DNA of 36,538 nucleotides from an uncultured Clostridia bacterium. GTDB taxonomy: Bacteria > Bacillota > Clostridia > Lachnospirales > CAG-274. Under the pieces are notes generated by a model. The model made no database searches. It had not been told where the DNA came from and saw nothing but the letters and a program-made list of their open reading frames with translations. The DNA lies in assembly GCA_944383875.1 (NCBI GenBank), contig CALWRD010000105.1, forward strand, positions 1-36,538, in the 5' to 3' direction. This document shows positions 28,983 through 36,538 of this stretch, piece by piece. The position numbers and the translations under genes are program-made. Within the stretch, counting starts at the first letter, position 1. Each line of letters starts with the position of its first letter.

Positions 28983-31889
28983 TTGAATATATTTCACCGA
29001 TTATTGAGGGATAAGAGGGGAGCTGTACTGGCATATACTTTTTTGCTGATTATAGTAATTGCTGTTGCGCTTTCATCTATCTTTATGAAGTTGGCATACA
29101 CGGGGCAATTTGCCAACATGCGCACTGAAGACCAGCAGCTTCATCTCTATGCGCAATCGGCTTTGGGAGCCATTACAGAAAAATTTCTCATTGAAGATTC
29201 CGAAGAGAGTGAACTGCTTAAGGATTATTTTAAAGATATTAAAAATACAAATACACCGGTTACCGGTGAATTTACCTATAGCGGAAATTCAAATGTTAAG
29301 TTTTTGGCAAGCATTGACCAGTATGATGACGATCATGCTATCATTACAGTTACCGCAACAGATACCACTACGGGAGGAGAGGAAAAGGCAAGCCGTATTG
29401 TTGCTGTAGACGCCTCCGAGCGTAACTCTATTTTTGACAATATGTTTATTATTTATCACCCTGACCGCACTGATGGTATATTAGGCGATGGTGCTGCCCA
29501 TGCAAAGATATTTAACGGCGGTATGATGATTGATAATAAGGCAAGGATGCCCATAGAAAGAAGTACATTTAGCAATGAGGAATGGGAGGAATTCACCAAC
29601 CAGCTGGAGTCCGGTGAATATATTCCAAAATACATAGGTATAGATGATGATCATACAACAGATGAGGATGATATATATAAAGATACCGATGCCATTAATT
29701 TTCAGGTGCTTACAGACCCCGGTAAGGAAACCACCTTTGGTTCTATTATAGCCAACGGTGCTGTTTCTATAGGCAGTTCGGGTACGGCAGCTACTGTCAA
29801 TTTTGATGAAAATGCAATGATTTCCGTGCCTGTGGGTAAGGTGTCGATAAATAATGTTGTGCTTAAGGGTGGTTTGTCACTGATTGCGGCAGCAGGTAAA
29901 GACCCTAACGATGCAAGTATGCCTACGGACAGCAATTATACCGGAATGCAGATTTCGGACGTTAAGTTTGATACTGACAATGCTGTTGATATAGTTACCA
30001 GAGATAACGGAAACATTAATTTTACAAATGTAACCGGAGACACAGTGGGAAATGTATATGCCGGAGGTGAGTTTAAAGCTGAAAACGGCGATGCAACTCT
30101 TGAGGGTATTTACGGATATAAAAAAATAACTTTAACCGATGTTAACTATGTTATAAAGAATAATATTTATTCCAACTCTGAATTTAAAAGCACGGGAGGA
30201 AACGTTCAAGTGGCGACCGAATATGTAGATGCTACCGGTGATGAACCGGGCATTTACGGTGCGGATAACGTCACATTTGACAGCGGACATGTGTTTGGAT
30301 ATATTCTTGCAGGAGGCAAGCTTACCATAGGCTCGGGAGCGACTGTTGATGAGGATGTTCTTGCAGGAGGCAATTTCTTAAAATCCGAAAGCAACAGAAG
30401 GTATGATATTGATGGCACTGTTCTTGGCGAAAAAATTCAAACAGGCAGCAATTCCGGCTTTAGTTTTGATAAGTTTAAGGAGTTGAATGCTATATGGAGA
30501 AAAGGCGTTCTGTTCTGTAACAAAGGCGGTTTTGACGGTACTTCCGGCAGAGCTGACGCCACTAAAGCAAATATTCTGGTTGCTTTGACCGATAAGTCGG
30601 ATGAAACCATCGAAGGTTTCCCATATAAGTTTGATGATTTAGACGATGCGCTTGAAAAGCATAATGATATGCAGGAGCTTCCGGATACCGATCCGGAATA
30701 CAGCAAGACCGGTTTGCAGAATGAAGATTGGGTACTGGAAAAGGATGATGACCGTAAAGCCGGAGACGAAGAGGTATATGTAACTGCGTCCATGAGATAC
30801 ACAACTGATGATGGCAGACTTCTTATCAGAAATGATATTTGTGACTGGATAGGCGGTCCTACTAATTCCTATGATACAAACTTCTACAGCGAGGGTACAA
30901 TAATGACCCTTTTCAATGATGCTATTTCAACCGACGGTATTCCTCCAAAGGTGGTTGATCAGGTATCAAGACATTACACATATGCTGAGCTGCAATGGGT
31001 AAGCGATACGGAGTATCGTGTTACACGAGGCGGTAAAATTGATGTGGGAAATCAGGCTCAGGATAATATTATCAGAGCAGACTTTGGTACCGGCGCTGTT
31101 GAGGAAGTGGCAGTACCTAATGGAGTTAAGCTTACTTTTGATACAACTCAGGCAAGCGGGCAAAGTTTTGATATCTATGTTGATGCATTGGATACAACCA
31201 CAAACAATATTATGTTCCCTTGGACAGTTGAAGTCAAGTATGACCCTGTTGCATATGCTACGGCTAAGAGTGAGGATTATGTAGACGACAGCGGTGTATC
31301 TTGGAAGGCTGCCGGAGAGGAAAATTATGTTGCTTTTTATCTTGATGGCACAGACACAATTGAGTTCAAAAACGATACGTCTACTGCCGGTGTTGTAGGT
31401 GTGCCAAGTTACTATGAGGCAGACGGAAGTATTCCCATTACAAATTACGAATATGTAACTAAGAAAAATGCCGATGGCAGCTGTGAGTATGCTGTAAGAT
31501 CATATATGTCAATGCCTGAGTTTTATGTGCTTTCGGCGAGAGAGTCATATACCACATTAACTTCATCTGACAGAAGCAGGATAGGTGAAGGCAATATGAA
31601 ATCAACCGATACGGTAAAGATAAACGGATATGACTTTAACGGCTTTATAGTGGCACCAAGAGCATATGTGTCTTTCAGTGATGCTGCTGTAACAAATGCG
31701 GTAAGTTCAGACGGAAAAACTTCATCTCTCAGTTCTGCAGAGGCTTACAGAGGTGTAATAATGTGCAAGGACTTAAAGCTTGCGGCATACAATAATGCAG
31801 AATATAATTATTATTTCCCATTAAGTTTCCATAATGTGCTTAACGATGATAACTTCGTAATGTACACAAGGAAAACGGGTAGTAATTAA
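28983..31889 (+). CDS. Large type IV pilus-associated surface protein (PilX-like N-terminus, beta-helix body)
   Basis: A 968-residue protein that starts at TTG 28983 behind a perfect AGGAGG at 28969-28974 with eight-base spacing. Residues 9-35 (RDKRGAVLAYTFLLIIVIAV...) are a single N-terminal helix after a basic stretch, like the PilX class of minor pilins, without the classic Gly-Phe-x3-Glu. The following ~60 residues are an amphipathic helix. The body from ~150 to ~500 has repeating short Gly/Ala-rich turns (GNVYAGGEFKAENG, GYILAGGKLTIGSGATVDEDVLAGGNF) that suggest a right-handed beta-helix, partly bactofilin-like. The C-terminal half is a mixed, acidic extracellular region. Next to two prepilins with overlapping or close ends, so an operon. 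It could be a pilus tip or adhesin; not established. Confidence 0.7.
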   Translation: MNIFHRLLRDKRGAVLAYTFLLIIVIAVALSSIFMKLAYTGQFANMRTEDQQLHLYAQSALGAITEKFLIEDSEESELLKDYFKDIKNTNTPVTGEFTYSGNSNVKFLASIDQYDDDHAIITVTATDTTTGGEEKASRIVAVDASERNSIFDNMFIIYHPDRTDGILGDGAAHAKIFNGGMMIDNKARMPIERSTFSNEEWEEFTNQLESGEYIPKYIGIDDDHTTDEDDIYKDTDAINFQVLTDPGKETTFGSIIANGAVSIGSSGTAATVNFDENAMISVPVGKVSINNVVLKGGLSLIAAAGKDPNDASMPTDSNYTGMQISDVKFDTDNAVDIVTRDNGNINFTNVTGDTVGNVYAGGEFKAENGDATLEGIYGYKKITLTDVNYVIKNNIYSNSEFKSTGGNVQVATEYVDATGDEPGIYGADNVTFDSGHVFGYILAGGKLTIGSGATVDEDVLAGGNFLKSESNRRYDIDGTVLGEKIQTGSNSGFSFDKFKELNAIWRKGVLFCNKGGFDGTSGRADATKANILVALTDKSDETIEGFPYKFDDLDDALEKHNDMQELPDTDPEYSKTGLQNEDWVLEKDDDRKAGDEEVYVTASMRYTTDDGRLLIRNDICDWIGGPTNSYDTNFYSEGTIMTLFNDAISTDGIPPKVVDQVSRHYTYAELQWVSDTEYRVTRGGKIDVGNQAQDNIIRADFGTGAVEEVAVPNGVKLTFDTTQASGQSFDIYVDALDTTTNNIMFPWTVEVKYDPVAYATAKSEDYVDDSGVSWKAAGEENYVAFYLDGTDTIEFKNDTSTAGVVGVPSYYEADGSIPITNYEYVTKKNADGSCEYAVRSYMSMPEFYVLSARESYTTLTSSDRSRIGEGNMKSTDTVKINGYDFNGFIVAPRAYVSFSDAAVTNAVSSDGKTSSLSSAEAYRGVIMCKDLKLAAYNNAEYNYYFPLSFHNVLNDDNFVMYTRKTGSN

Positions 31890-31906
31890 TGGGAGGTGGT
31901 TGGTCT

Positions 31907-32305
31907 ATGACTTTTAAAAAGATAAAAAATTCTTTCCGCAGATTAATTAATACAAAAAAAGGATTTACCCTTATTGAGGTTCTGGTTGCTTTTGTTTTGC
32001 TGACGGTTTTTTCTACAATGGTAGGGGGAACATTAATGGCAATTAATGCTTCAAATAATACATATGTAGATGTAGGTGCGGGACAAATCTCCTCATACAG
32101 CAATGCCGAAAGTGATTTGGCAAGGACTCCTACAACAGGTGACGGCACGGGGAAATTAACAAAAACAAGTGGATTTGCCGGTTTTCCTGCGGAAACCCAG
32201 TGTGGTGATTTTGAAGGTACCGGTGCAAACGGAGTCGAATACAAGTATTTTAAACCTGTTGTGGAAAGTACTCCTATTGAAGGCGATCCTGACCCTGATG
32301 GGTGA
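31907..32305 (+). CDS. Type IV prepilin-like protein
   Basis: A 132-residue prepilin. Basic leader, then KKG-FTLIEVLVAFVLLTVF: prepilin peptidase should cut after Gly, leaving N-methyl Phe1 and Glu5 for assembly into a pilus or pseudopilus. The globular part is short, with Thr/Gly-rich segments and a Pro/Asp-rich end. ATG 31889 overlaps the previous stop by one base, but ATG 31907 is preferred because GGGAGGTGG (31891-31899) lies just before it. Close to the third pilin gene, 12 bases away. The assembly ATPase, PilC and prepilin peptidase are outside this window. Confidence 0.85.
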   Translation: MTFKKIKNSFRRLINTKKGFTLIEVLVAFVLLTVFSTMVGGTLMAINASNNTYVDVGAGQISSYSNAESDLARTPTTGDGTGKLTKTSGFAGFPAETQCGDFEGTGANGVEYKYFKPVVESTPIEGDPDPDG

Positions 32306-32317
32306 TATGGAGGTATT

Positions 32318-33538
32318 ATGGCTATTTTAAATAAGTTAAAACAAAATAAAGGATTTACTCTTGTGGAGCTGCTCATTGCTATGTCTCTGATGGTAATTCT
32401 TATGGGAGCACTGCTGATGGTTTTTAATACGGCACAGCGTACCAATATTGAAGCAAATGAAACAAATGATAAGTTAAACAGCTCGCAGCAAGTAATAGAA
32501 ACTGTAAGAAAAATGACAGCAAATGCTGTAGCCCTTGAAGTTACCCAGGTAACTTCTCTGGATGATCTTCCTACAACAGGTCTTGTAACGGTAAATGGTG
32601 TTGAGTCAAATGTAAGCTGCATTACCTCTCTAGATAATGTTATTTATCTAGACAAAACTCCTATTGCCAATGCGGAGAGTTTATATGCGGATACCCTCTC
32701 GCTGACATTTAAAGGTGGATCGAGCAATAAAGTGTTGGATTGCTATATTCAAGCTGACGGAACCTATTATCCGGTGGGTGTGGCAAGTGCCTCAACACCG
32801 TCGGAAAGCATATTTATAAGCAGCATAGCCAGCGAAGACGGTATCACATTTACAAGTATGGAAGGCAATTCTATAACGATTATTAACGGTAAGGACTTTG
32901 CCGGGTTAGGAGGCGGAGCCGGTGGAGGCGGAGGCGGAGTGCCTGCTCCGGAGCCATCTACCGAGCCTGTAACAAGTGAGCTTCCTACATCTGAGATTTC
33001 TACAGAACCTGTTACAAGTGAGCCTCCAACCGAGCCTCCTACATCTGAGGCACCTACGGAACCTGTAACAAGTGAGTCTCCTACTGAGCCTCCAACCGAA
33101 ACACCTACTGAGCCTGTTACCGAAGCACCTTCAGGCAGTGGAAGCGGATCTACATGGCTGCCGGGTGACAGCAGCGGAATAGTTACTGGTCTGAGTGAAG
33201 CAACAGAAAATAATAGCAGTTATGCCGCATTCGATGATATAAATGGCGGTGAAACGTTCGATGAAGTTGTCAAAGTGGGCAAGAATGAGTCATTTACTAT
33301 AAATTTAAGTGGTCAGTCTAAGGTTATAGTGTACATCTGTGCAGATGATAATGCTTTTACTAAAGGCGATGTAACCGCAACCTTAGATGGTGCTGAGATA
33401 GGAAGGGAAGCACTTGGAGGCAGAAAAGAAGCAACAGCGGATAATGCTCTTGTATTTGAGGTGGATGCAAGCGGAAGTATTGTTATAAATCCGGAATATA
33501 AGGCACTGCTTTACAAGATCGAAGTCATTCCGAAATAA
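32318..33538 (+). CDS. Prepilin with Pro/Thr/Glu linker and C-terminal beta-sandwich module
   Basis: A 406-residue protein. Residues 1-35 contain the prepilin sequence NKG-FTLVELLIAMSLMVILMG with Glu5. Residues ~40-205 are a typical minor-pilin (PilW/PulJ-like) globular region. Then a glycine tract (GLGGGAGGGGGG), a ~65-residue linker of repeated T-E-P-V-T-S-E / P-T-E-P-P-T units as in cellulose-degrading Clostridia, and a C-terminal ~125-residue beta-rich module (FTINLSGQSKVIVYIC ... ALLYKIEVIPK) similar in style to carbohydrate-binding modules. The design suggests a pilus that presents a binding domain at a distance from the cell. Start supported by GGAGG seven bases upstream. A terminator with a GAAA loop follows. 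Confidence 0.8.
   Translation: MAILNKLKQNKGFTLVELLIAMSLMVILMGALLMVFNTAQRTNIEANETNDKLNSSQQVIETVRKMTANAVALEVTQVTSLDDLPTTGLVTVNGVESNVSCITSLDNVIYLDKTPIANAESLYADTLSLTFKGGSSNKVLDCYIQADGTYYPVGVASASTPSESIFISSIASEDGITFTSMEGNSITIINGKDFAGLGGGAGGGGGGVPAPEPSTEPVTSELPTSEISTEPVTSEPPTEPPTSEAPTEPVTSESPTEPPTETPTEPVTEAPSGSGSGSTWLPGDSSGIVTGLSEATENNSSYAAFDDINGGETFDEVVKVGKNESFTINLSGQSKVIVYICADDNAFTKGDVTATLDGAEIGREALGGRKEATADNALVFEVDASGSIVINPEYKALLYKIEVIPK
32950..33130 (+). repeat. Degenerate tandem repeats encoding the Pro/Thr/Glu linker
   Basis: About nine imperfect units of the GAGCCTGTAACAAGTGAG / CCTACTGAGCCT kind encode the TEPVTSE / PTEPPTSE linker. They are coding repeats likely to vary in copy number between strains. 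Confidence 0.75.
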
Positions 33539-33554
33539 TTTAATATCAACTCTG

Positions 33555-33584
33555 ACACCCCATGGGAAACCATGGGGTGTTTTG
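33555..33584 (+). terminator. Terminator of the pilin operon
   Basis: ACACCCCATGG (33555-33565), GAAA tetraloop, CCATGGGGTGT (33570-33580), then TTTTG. A perfect 11-bp stem with a GNRA loop. Confidence 0.88.
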
Positions 33585-33609
33585 TTATTTTAACAGATTT
33601 TACAATACA

Positions 33610-33645
33610 AGCCCTCTTGAAATATAAGATAAGGGGGCTATTTTT
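33610..33645 (+). terminator. Second terminator before mraZ
   Basis: AGCCCTCTT (33610-33618) pairs with AAGGGGGCT (33631-33639) with one wobble, followed by ATTTTT. Tandem terminators isolate the dcw operon from the pilin operon. Confidence 0.7.
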
Positions 33646-33670
33646 GTTGAAATTTTTTTTCATAAAGCCC

Positions 33671-33699
33671 TTGTATTTTGAATATAAATGGTGTATTAT
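33671..33699 (+). promoter_or_regulatory. Promoter of the dcw cluster (PmraZ)
   Basis: TTGTAT (33671-33676), 17-base spacer, TATTAT (33694-33699). Transcription should start near 33706, just before two direct repeats. Confidence 0.65.
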
Positions 33700-33709
33700 A
33701 ACTGTGTAA

Positions 33710-33744
33710 TGGTTTAAAAGGGTATGCAGTGGTACAAAAGGGTA
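33710..33744 (+). promoter_or_regulatory. Direct repeats, probable MraZ autoregulatory site
   Basis: TGGTTTAAAAGGGTA (33710-33724) and TGGTACAAAAGGGTA (33730-33744) match at 13 of 15 positions with a 20-base period, two turns of the helix. MraZ rings bind direct repeats upstream of mraZ in other bacteria, and the position just after the start site fits autorepression. A third GGTGGTGAAA lies at 33752. Confidence 0.65.
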
Positions 33745-33765
33745 AACTTTAGGTGGTGAAACGAT

Positions 33766-34209
33766 ATGTTTACAGGTGAATATTCACACAGTATTGACTC
33801 TAAAGGTCGTATCGTTTTGCCCGCAAAGTTCCGTGAGGAGCTTGGCGACCGCTTTTATATCACCAAAGGCAACGTTACCGGCAAGGAAAACCGCAATGTC
33901 TGTGTTTATACTGAAAGTGCTTGGCTTGAGTATGTGGAAAAGCTTAACAAGATACCCACTTCGGACAAGCTTGCTTGCAAATTTGTGAGGAGTATAATAT
34001 CGGGAGCATCCGAGTGTGAGCCTGATAAAAACGGACGTGTGCTTATCCCGCAAACCCTTCGTGAGTTTGCAGGGCTTGACAAGGACGTTGTTTCCATAGG
34101 TCTTATCGGCAAGATTGAAATCTGGGACAAGGCTAAATGGGCTGCATACAATGATGATGACTTTGATGAGGACGAGCTTAATGAAGCTCTTTCCGGCTAC
34201 GGCATCTGA
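33766..34209 (+). CDS. mraZ: Transcriptional regulator MraZ
   Basis: A 147-residue protein, first gene of the division and cell-wall cluster. It begins MFTGEYSHSIDSKGRIVLPAKFRE, the first AbrB-like DNA-binding half with the signature D-x-K-G-R, and repeats it as GASECEPDKNGRVLIPQTLREFAGL in the second half. MraZ forms a ring and represses its own operon. Start supported by TAGGTGG upstream. rsmH starts 29 bases later. Probable binding repeats lie in the promoter. Confidence 0.96.
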   Translation: MFTGEYSHSIDSKGRIVLPAKFREELGDRFYITKGNVTGKENRNVCVYTESAWLEYVEKLNKIPTSDKLACKFVRSIISGASECEPDKNGRVLIPQTLREFAGLDKDVVSIGLIGKIEIWDKAKWAAYNDDDFDEDELNEALSGYGI

Positions 34210-34238
34210 ACCAAGAAAAATGATAAGGAAAAGAAAAG

Positions 34239-35177
34239 ATGGAATTTGAACATATACCTGTGCTGCTTAATGAATGTATAGAGGGGCTTAATATCAAGCC
34301 CGACGGTATATATGTGGACTGTACCTTAGGTGGTGCGGGACACTCATCGGAGATTGCTGCAAGGCTTTCGCCAAAGGGCAGACTTATCGGTATAGATCAG
34401 GATATTGAAGCCCTGTCAGCGGCAAAAAAGAGGCTTGCTCCATACGATAATGTGGTATATGTTCATAACAATTTCTCGGAGATAAAAAAAATTGCCGAGG
34501 ATTTATCGCTTTATTCAAGCGGTGTTGATGGTTTTTTGCTAGATATTGGCGTATCCTCACATCAACTGGACGAGGCGGACAGAGGCTTTTCCTACAATTA
34601 TGATGCTCCTCTTGATATGAGGATGGATCAGAGAAAGCCTTTGTCTGCTCATACAGTTGTCAACACCTATTCTCAGGAGGACTTAACTCGTATTATCAGG
34701 GATTACGGTGAGGAGAGATGGGCTAAGAGAATAGCTGAATTTATAGTATCAGAAAGGCAGATTAAGCCTATCGAAACCACCTTTGAGCTTGTAAGTGTCA
34801 TTAAAAAGGCTGTACCCAAGGCGGCTCGTGCAGAGGGTCACCATCCGGCTAAGCGTACCTTTCAGGCGATAAGGATTGAGGTAAACGGTGAGCTTGATAT
34901 ACTGGAGTCTTCATTGAGGACTATGGTTGATCTGCTTAAATCGGGAGGCAGGCTGTGTATTATCACTTTCCATTCCCTGGAGGACAGGATTGTGAAAAAT
35001 ACCTTCAGGGAGCTTGAAAATCCCTGCACCTGTCCAAGGGATTTTCCTGTATGCGTGTGCGGGAAAAAGCCTGTTGTAAAAATTATCACACGAAAGCCTG
35101 TTGTTGCAGGTGATGAGGAATTGAAATTAAACAGAAGATCACACAGCGCAAAACTGCGCATCGTGGAAAAACTTTAA
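34239..35177 (+). CDS. rsmH: 16S rRNA (cytosine-1402-N4) methyltransferase RsmH
   Basis: A 312-residue SAM-dependent methyltransferase of usual length. It starts [18 protein letters not shown]; the SAM site is [10 protein letters not shown] and [25 protein letters not shown]...PLDMRMD and [15 protein letters not shown] are diagnostic. It methylates N4 of C1402 in the decoding centre. Start supported by GAAAAGA and AAGGAAAAG, a somewhat loose ribosome site. mraZ and rsmH are linked as in nearly all bacteria. Confidence 0.96.
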   Translation: MEFEHIPVLLNECIEGLNIKPDGIYVDCTLGGAGHSSEIAARLSPKGRLIGIDQDIEALSAAKKRLAPYDNVVYVHNNFSEIKKIAEDLSLYSSGVDGFLLDIGVSSHQLDEADRGFSYNYDAPLDMRMDQRKPLSAHTVVNTYSQEDLTRIIRDYGEERWAKRIAEFIVSERQIKPIETTFELVSVIKKAVPKAARAEGHHPAKRTFQAIRIEVNGELDILESSLRTMVDLLKSGGRLCIITFHSLEDRIVKNTFRELENPCTCPRDFPVCVCGKKPVVKIITRKPVVAGDEELKLNRRSHSAKLRIVEKL

Positions 35178-35182
35178 GGATA

Positions 35183-35239
35183 ACATACGTCTATAGGTCG
35201 TATGTCGTGCCTGCCGCAGGGGTGGGTGCAGACTGCGGC
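35183..35239 (+). promoter_or_regulatory. Two hairpins between rsmH and ftsL
   Basis: ACATACG/CGTATGT (35183-35189 with 35199-35205) and GCCGCAG/CTGCGGC (35213-35219 with 35233-35239). No U tract follows, so they are more likely processing or stability elements in the polycistronic mRNA than terminators. Confidence 0.45.
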
Positions 35240-35262
35240 GGATTTTCGTATAGGAGGTGCAG

Positions 35263-35808
35263 ATGATGCGCAGAAACGGTAATCAAAACCGTACAAATTA
35301 TTATTCATCAAGGGTATACAGAAATAATTACATATATAACAACACCTCCGAGGCGTATGAGCTGTATACGGAGCCGGAGGTTTATTCCGAGCCTAAAAGG
35401 CGCAGGAAAAGAGTCAAAAAGGCTAAGGAGTTGGAAAAATCAACCGAAACAATGCCCCTTGGTATGCTTAAGGTGTTTGTCTGCATAGGCGTAGCCTTTG
35501 GTATGACTATCGGGTTTTTAAATGTTACGGCGTCAAACAGTGCAAGGCAGACAGAATTGCTTGAACTTAAGGAAAATCTGGAAACCATAAACGAAAACAA
35601 TGCTTATCTTGAAACGCAGCTTAATGAAACTATTGATCTTAAAAGGATAGAAAGCATTGCAGAAACAAGGCTGGGTATGACTAAGCCAAAGAGTTATCAG
35701 ATTAGATACATAGATGTGCCAAAGGAGAGCTATACTGTGCAGTATGACACGGATTCCGAAACACATATAGGTTTTATGGACATTGTGCGTAATTTATTTA
35801 AGGGTTGA
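35263..35808 (+). CDS. ftsL: FtsL-like division protein
   Basis: A 181-residue bitopic protein in the ftsL position between rsmH and a class B PBP. Residues 1-70 are cytoplasmic and very polar, with many Asn, Tyr and Arg; a basic stretch (KRRRKRVKKAKEL) precedes one transmembrane helix (~70-90, MLKVFVCIGVAFGMTIGFL), then a coiled coil (ELLELKENLETINENNAYLE) and a conserved-looking RIESIAETRLGMTKP, which is the typical FtsL/DivIC end of the coil. It should pair with DivIC and DivIB and activate septal wall synthesis. The N-terminus is longer than usual. AGGAGG at 35252-35257 fits ATG 35263 or 35266. Sequence identity in the family is low, so the call rests on position and topology. Confidence 0.8.
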   Translation: MMRRNGNQNRTNYYSSRVYRNNYIYNNTSEAYELYTEPEVYSEPKRRRKRVKKAKELEKSTETMPLGMLKVFVCIGVAFGMTIGFLNVTASNSARQTELLELKENLETINENNAYLETQLNETIDLKRIESIAETRLGMTKPKSYQIRYIDVPKESYTVQYDTDSETHIGFMDIVRNLFKG

Positions 35809-35813
35809 TTTTA

Positions 35814-36538
35814 ATGAGCAGAAGAGAAGATAGAAATACAGGTTCAAGACGAGGCGGCAGACCTGCCGCCGACCGCACAAGCCGCAGTAATACCACGTCA
35901 CGGCGTACTGCCGACGCACCTAAGAGTGCAAGGCATAAAAACCGCAGTAAAGCGGATCGTGAAAGGGGTATTATGGTCAGGCTTGTTTTTTTGGTTGCAG
36001 TTATGATAGCAGCCATTGCCTTTTCCGGACTGTACCGTGTGTGGGCGATTAAGCTTACCAAGGGTGAGGAATACGAGGCGGCTTCCATTAACAATCAGGT
36101 AAACAAGGTTAGGGATACGGTGGTAAATCCCAACAGGGGTGACATTCTTGACAGAAATATGCAGACCCTTGCAGTGGGCAATACAGTGTATAATATTGTC
36201 CTTGATGTAAGACTGCTTGCTGAGCAGGATGCCGAAACACAGGCGGAAACAATTGAGCAGATCAACTCTATTTTAGGCATTGACAAGTCGGAGATAGAAA
36301 CCTGCCTTGTTAAGGATGCAGAAGGTAATCCTGCCAAAAACACTCATTATTACGTCATAGCCAAAAAGGTTGACTATGAAAAAGGCAAGGCTATAGAAGC
36401 CCTTGGCTTAAGCTGGCTTTACAATGAAACAGATACAAAGCGTACTTATACCAATACTACCCTTGCTGCACAGGTTCTGGGCTTTATCAGGGGCGACTCT
36501 TATCATGGTCTCGAAAGTCAATATAATGACGAAATGCT
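35814..36538 (+). CDS. Class B penicillin-binding protein, FtsI/SpoVD type (5' part)
   Basis: The start of a class B PBP that runs off the right edge, 241 residues visible. Residues 1-50 are an unusually Arg/Ser/Thr-rich cytoplasmic tail (SRRGGRPAADRTSRS). Residues ~54-72 are the transmembrane helix (RLVFLVAVMIAAIAFSGLYRV), then VRDTVVNPNRGDILDRNMQTLA, the N-terminal pedestal signature R-G-x-I-x-D-R-N. The transpeptidase Ser-x-x-Lys lies outside the window. In Clostridia this position holds either ftsI (division) or spoVD (cortex); position after ftsL does not separate them. It starts five bases after the ftsL stop with AAGGG as ribosome site. Confidence 0.88.
   Translation, partial: MSRREDRNTGSRRGGRPAADRTSRSNTTSRRTADAPKSARHKNRSKADRERGIMVRLVFLVAVMIAAIAFSGLYRVWAIKLTKGEEYEAASINNQVNKVRDTVVNPNRGDILDRNMQTLAVGNTVYNIVLDVRLLAEQDAETQAETIEQINSILGIDKSEIETCLVKDAEGNPAKNTHYYVIAKKVDYEKGKAIEALGLSWLYNETDTKRTYTNTTLAAQVLGFIRGDSYHGLESQYNDEM

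Noticed and set aside
32950..33130. Regular repeats considered as a CRISPR array
   Set aside because: Repeats are contiguous, imperfect, in frame and code for a Pro/Thr/Glu linker; there are no unique spacers.

Overview
The window looks like chromosomal DNA of an anaerobic, endospore-forming Clostridia (Bacillota). The support is a YyaC-type sporulation gene behind a sigma-E-like promoter, the pta-ackA acetate fermentation pair, the tmcAL / pta-ackA / DUF177-rpmF order common in this class, strong AGGAGG ribosome binding sites, consensus sigma-A promoters, and the start of a Firmicute dcw cluster (mraZ-rsmH-ftsL-PBP). The species cannot be named from the sequence alone.

Layout. 1-2.1 kb: end of an unknown gene, then a MarR-MATE efflux operon with a palindrome just downstream of its promoter. 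2.1-4.5 kb (minus): an exported carboxylesterase with a copper-amine-oxidase-type N-terminal domain, and a small Xre regulator. 4.56-4.74 kb: promoter and terminator with no ORF between them, a candidate small RNA. 5-9.1 kb: an AT-rich envelope block with a large polytopic membrane protein, a UbiA-superfamily protein resembling decaprenyl-phosphate phosphoribosyltransferase, and an acyltransferase-3 protein. 9.3-10.4 kb (minus): a lysine-rich membrane protein and yyaC. 10.5-12.3 kb: a membrane LysM protein whose cytoplasmic part resembles an inactive MPN/JAMM domain, in operon with a sensorless histidine kinase. 12.4-14.5 kb (minus): tRNA-Arg(CCG), an EamA transporter and a KDPG aldolase-VOC fusion. 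14.7-19.2 kb: a long-form PRPP synthetase, a second MATE, an AEC carrier and a polysaccharide deacetylase. 19.4-20.3 kb: an Rpn-family nuclease with a possible internal start and a hairpin able to mask its ribosome binding site in read-through mRNA. 20.6-23.7 kb: a ~430-nt leader, a large exported protein and a 48-residue peptide. 23.7-24.0 kb: a palindrome-rich MITE-like repeat. 24-28.7 kb: tmcAL, pta, ackA, DUF177, rpmF. 29-33.5 kb: a type IV pilin-like operon. 33.7 kb to the end: the dcw cluster.

Working together: Pta and AckA make ATP and acetate; DUF177-rpmF is a ribosome-related pair; MraZ probably controls its own operon through two direct repeats that lie just after the transcription start. 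The pilin-like proteins and the exported 821-residue protein are probable surface structures. The best candidates for undescribed biology are the MPN-TM-LysM / orphan kinase pair, the Rpn locus with its nested C-terminal product, the leader-exported protein-peptide unit, the small RNA near 4.6 kb and the DPPR-synthase-like envelope block. Family assignments come from motif recognition by eye; no searches or folding programs were run.
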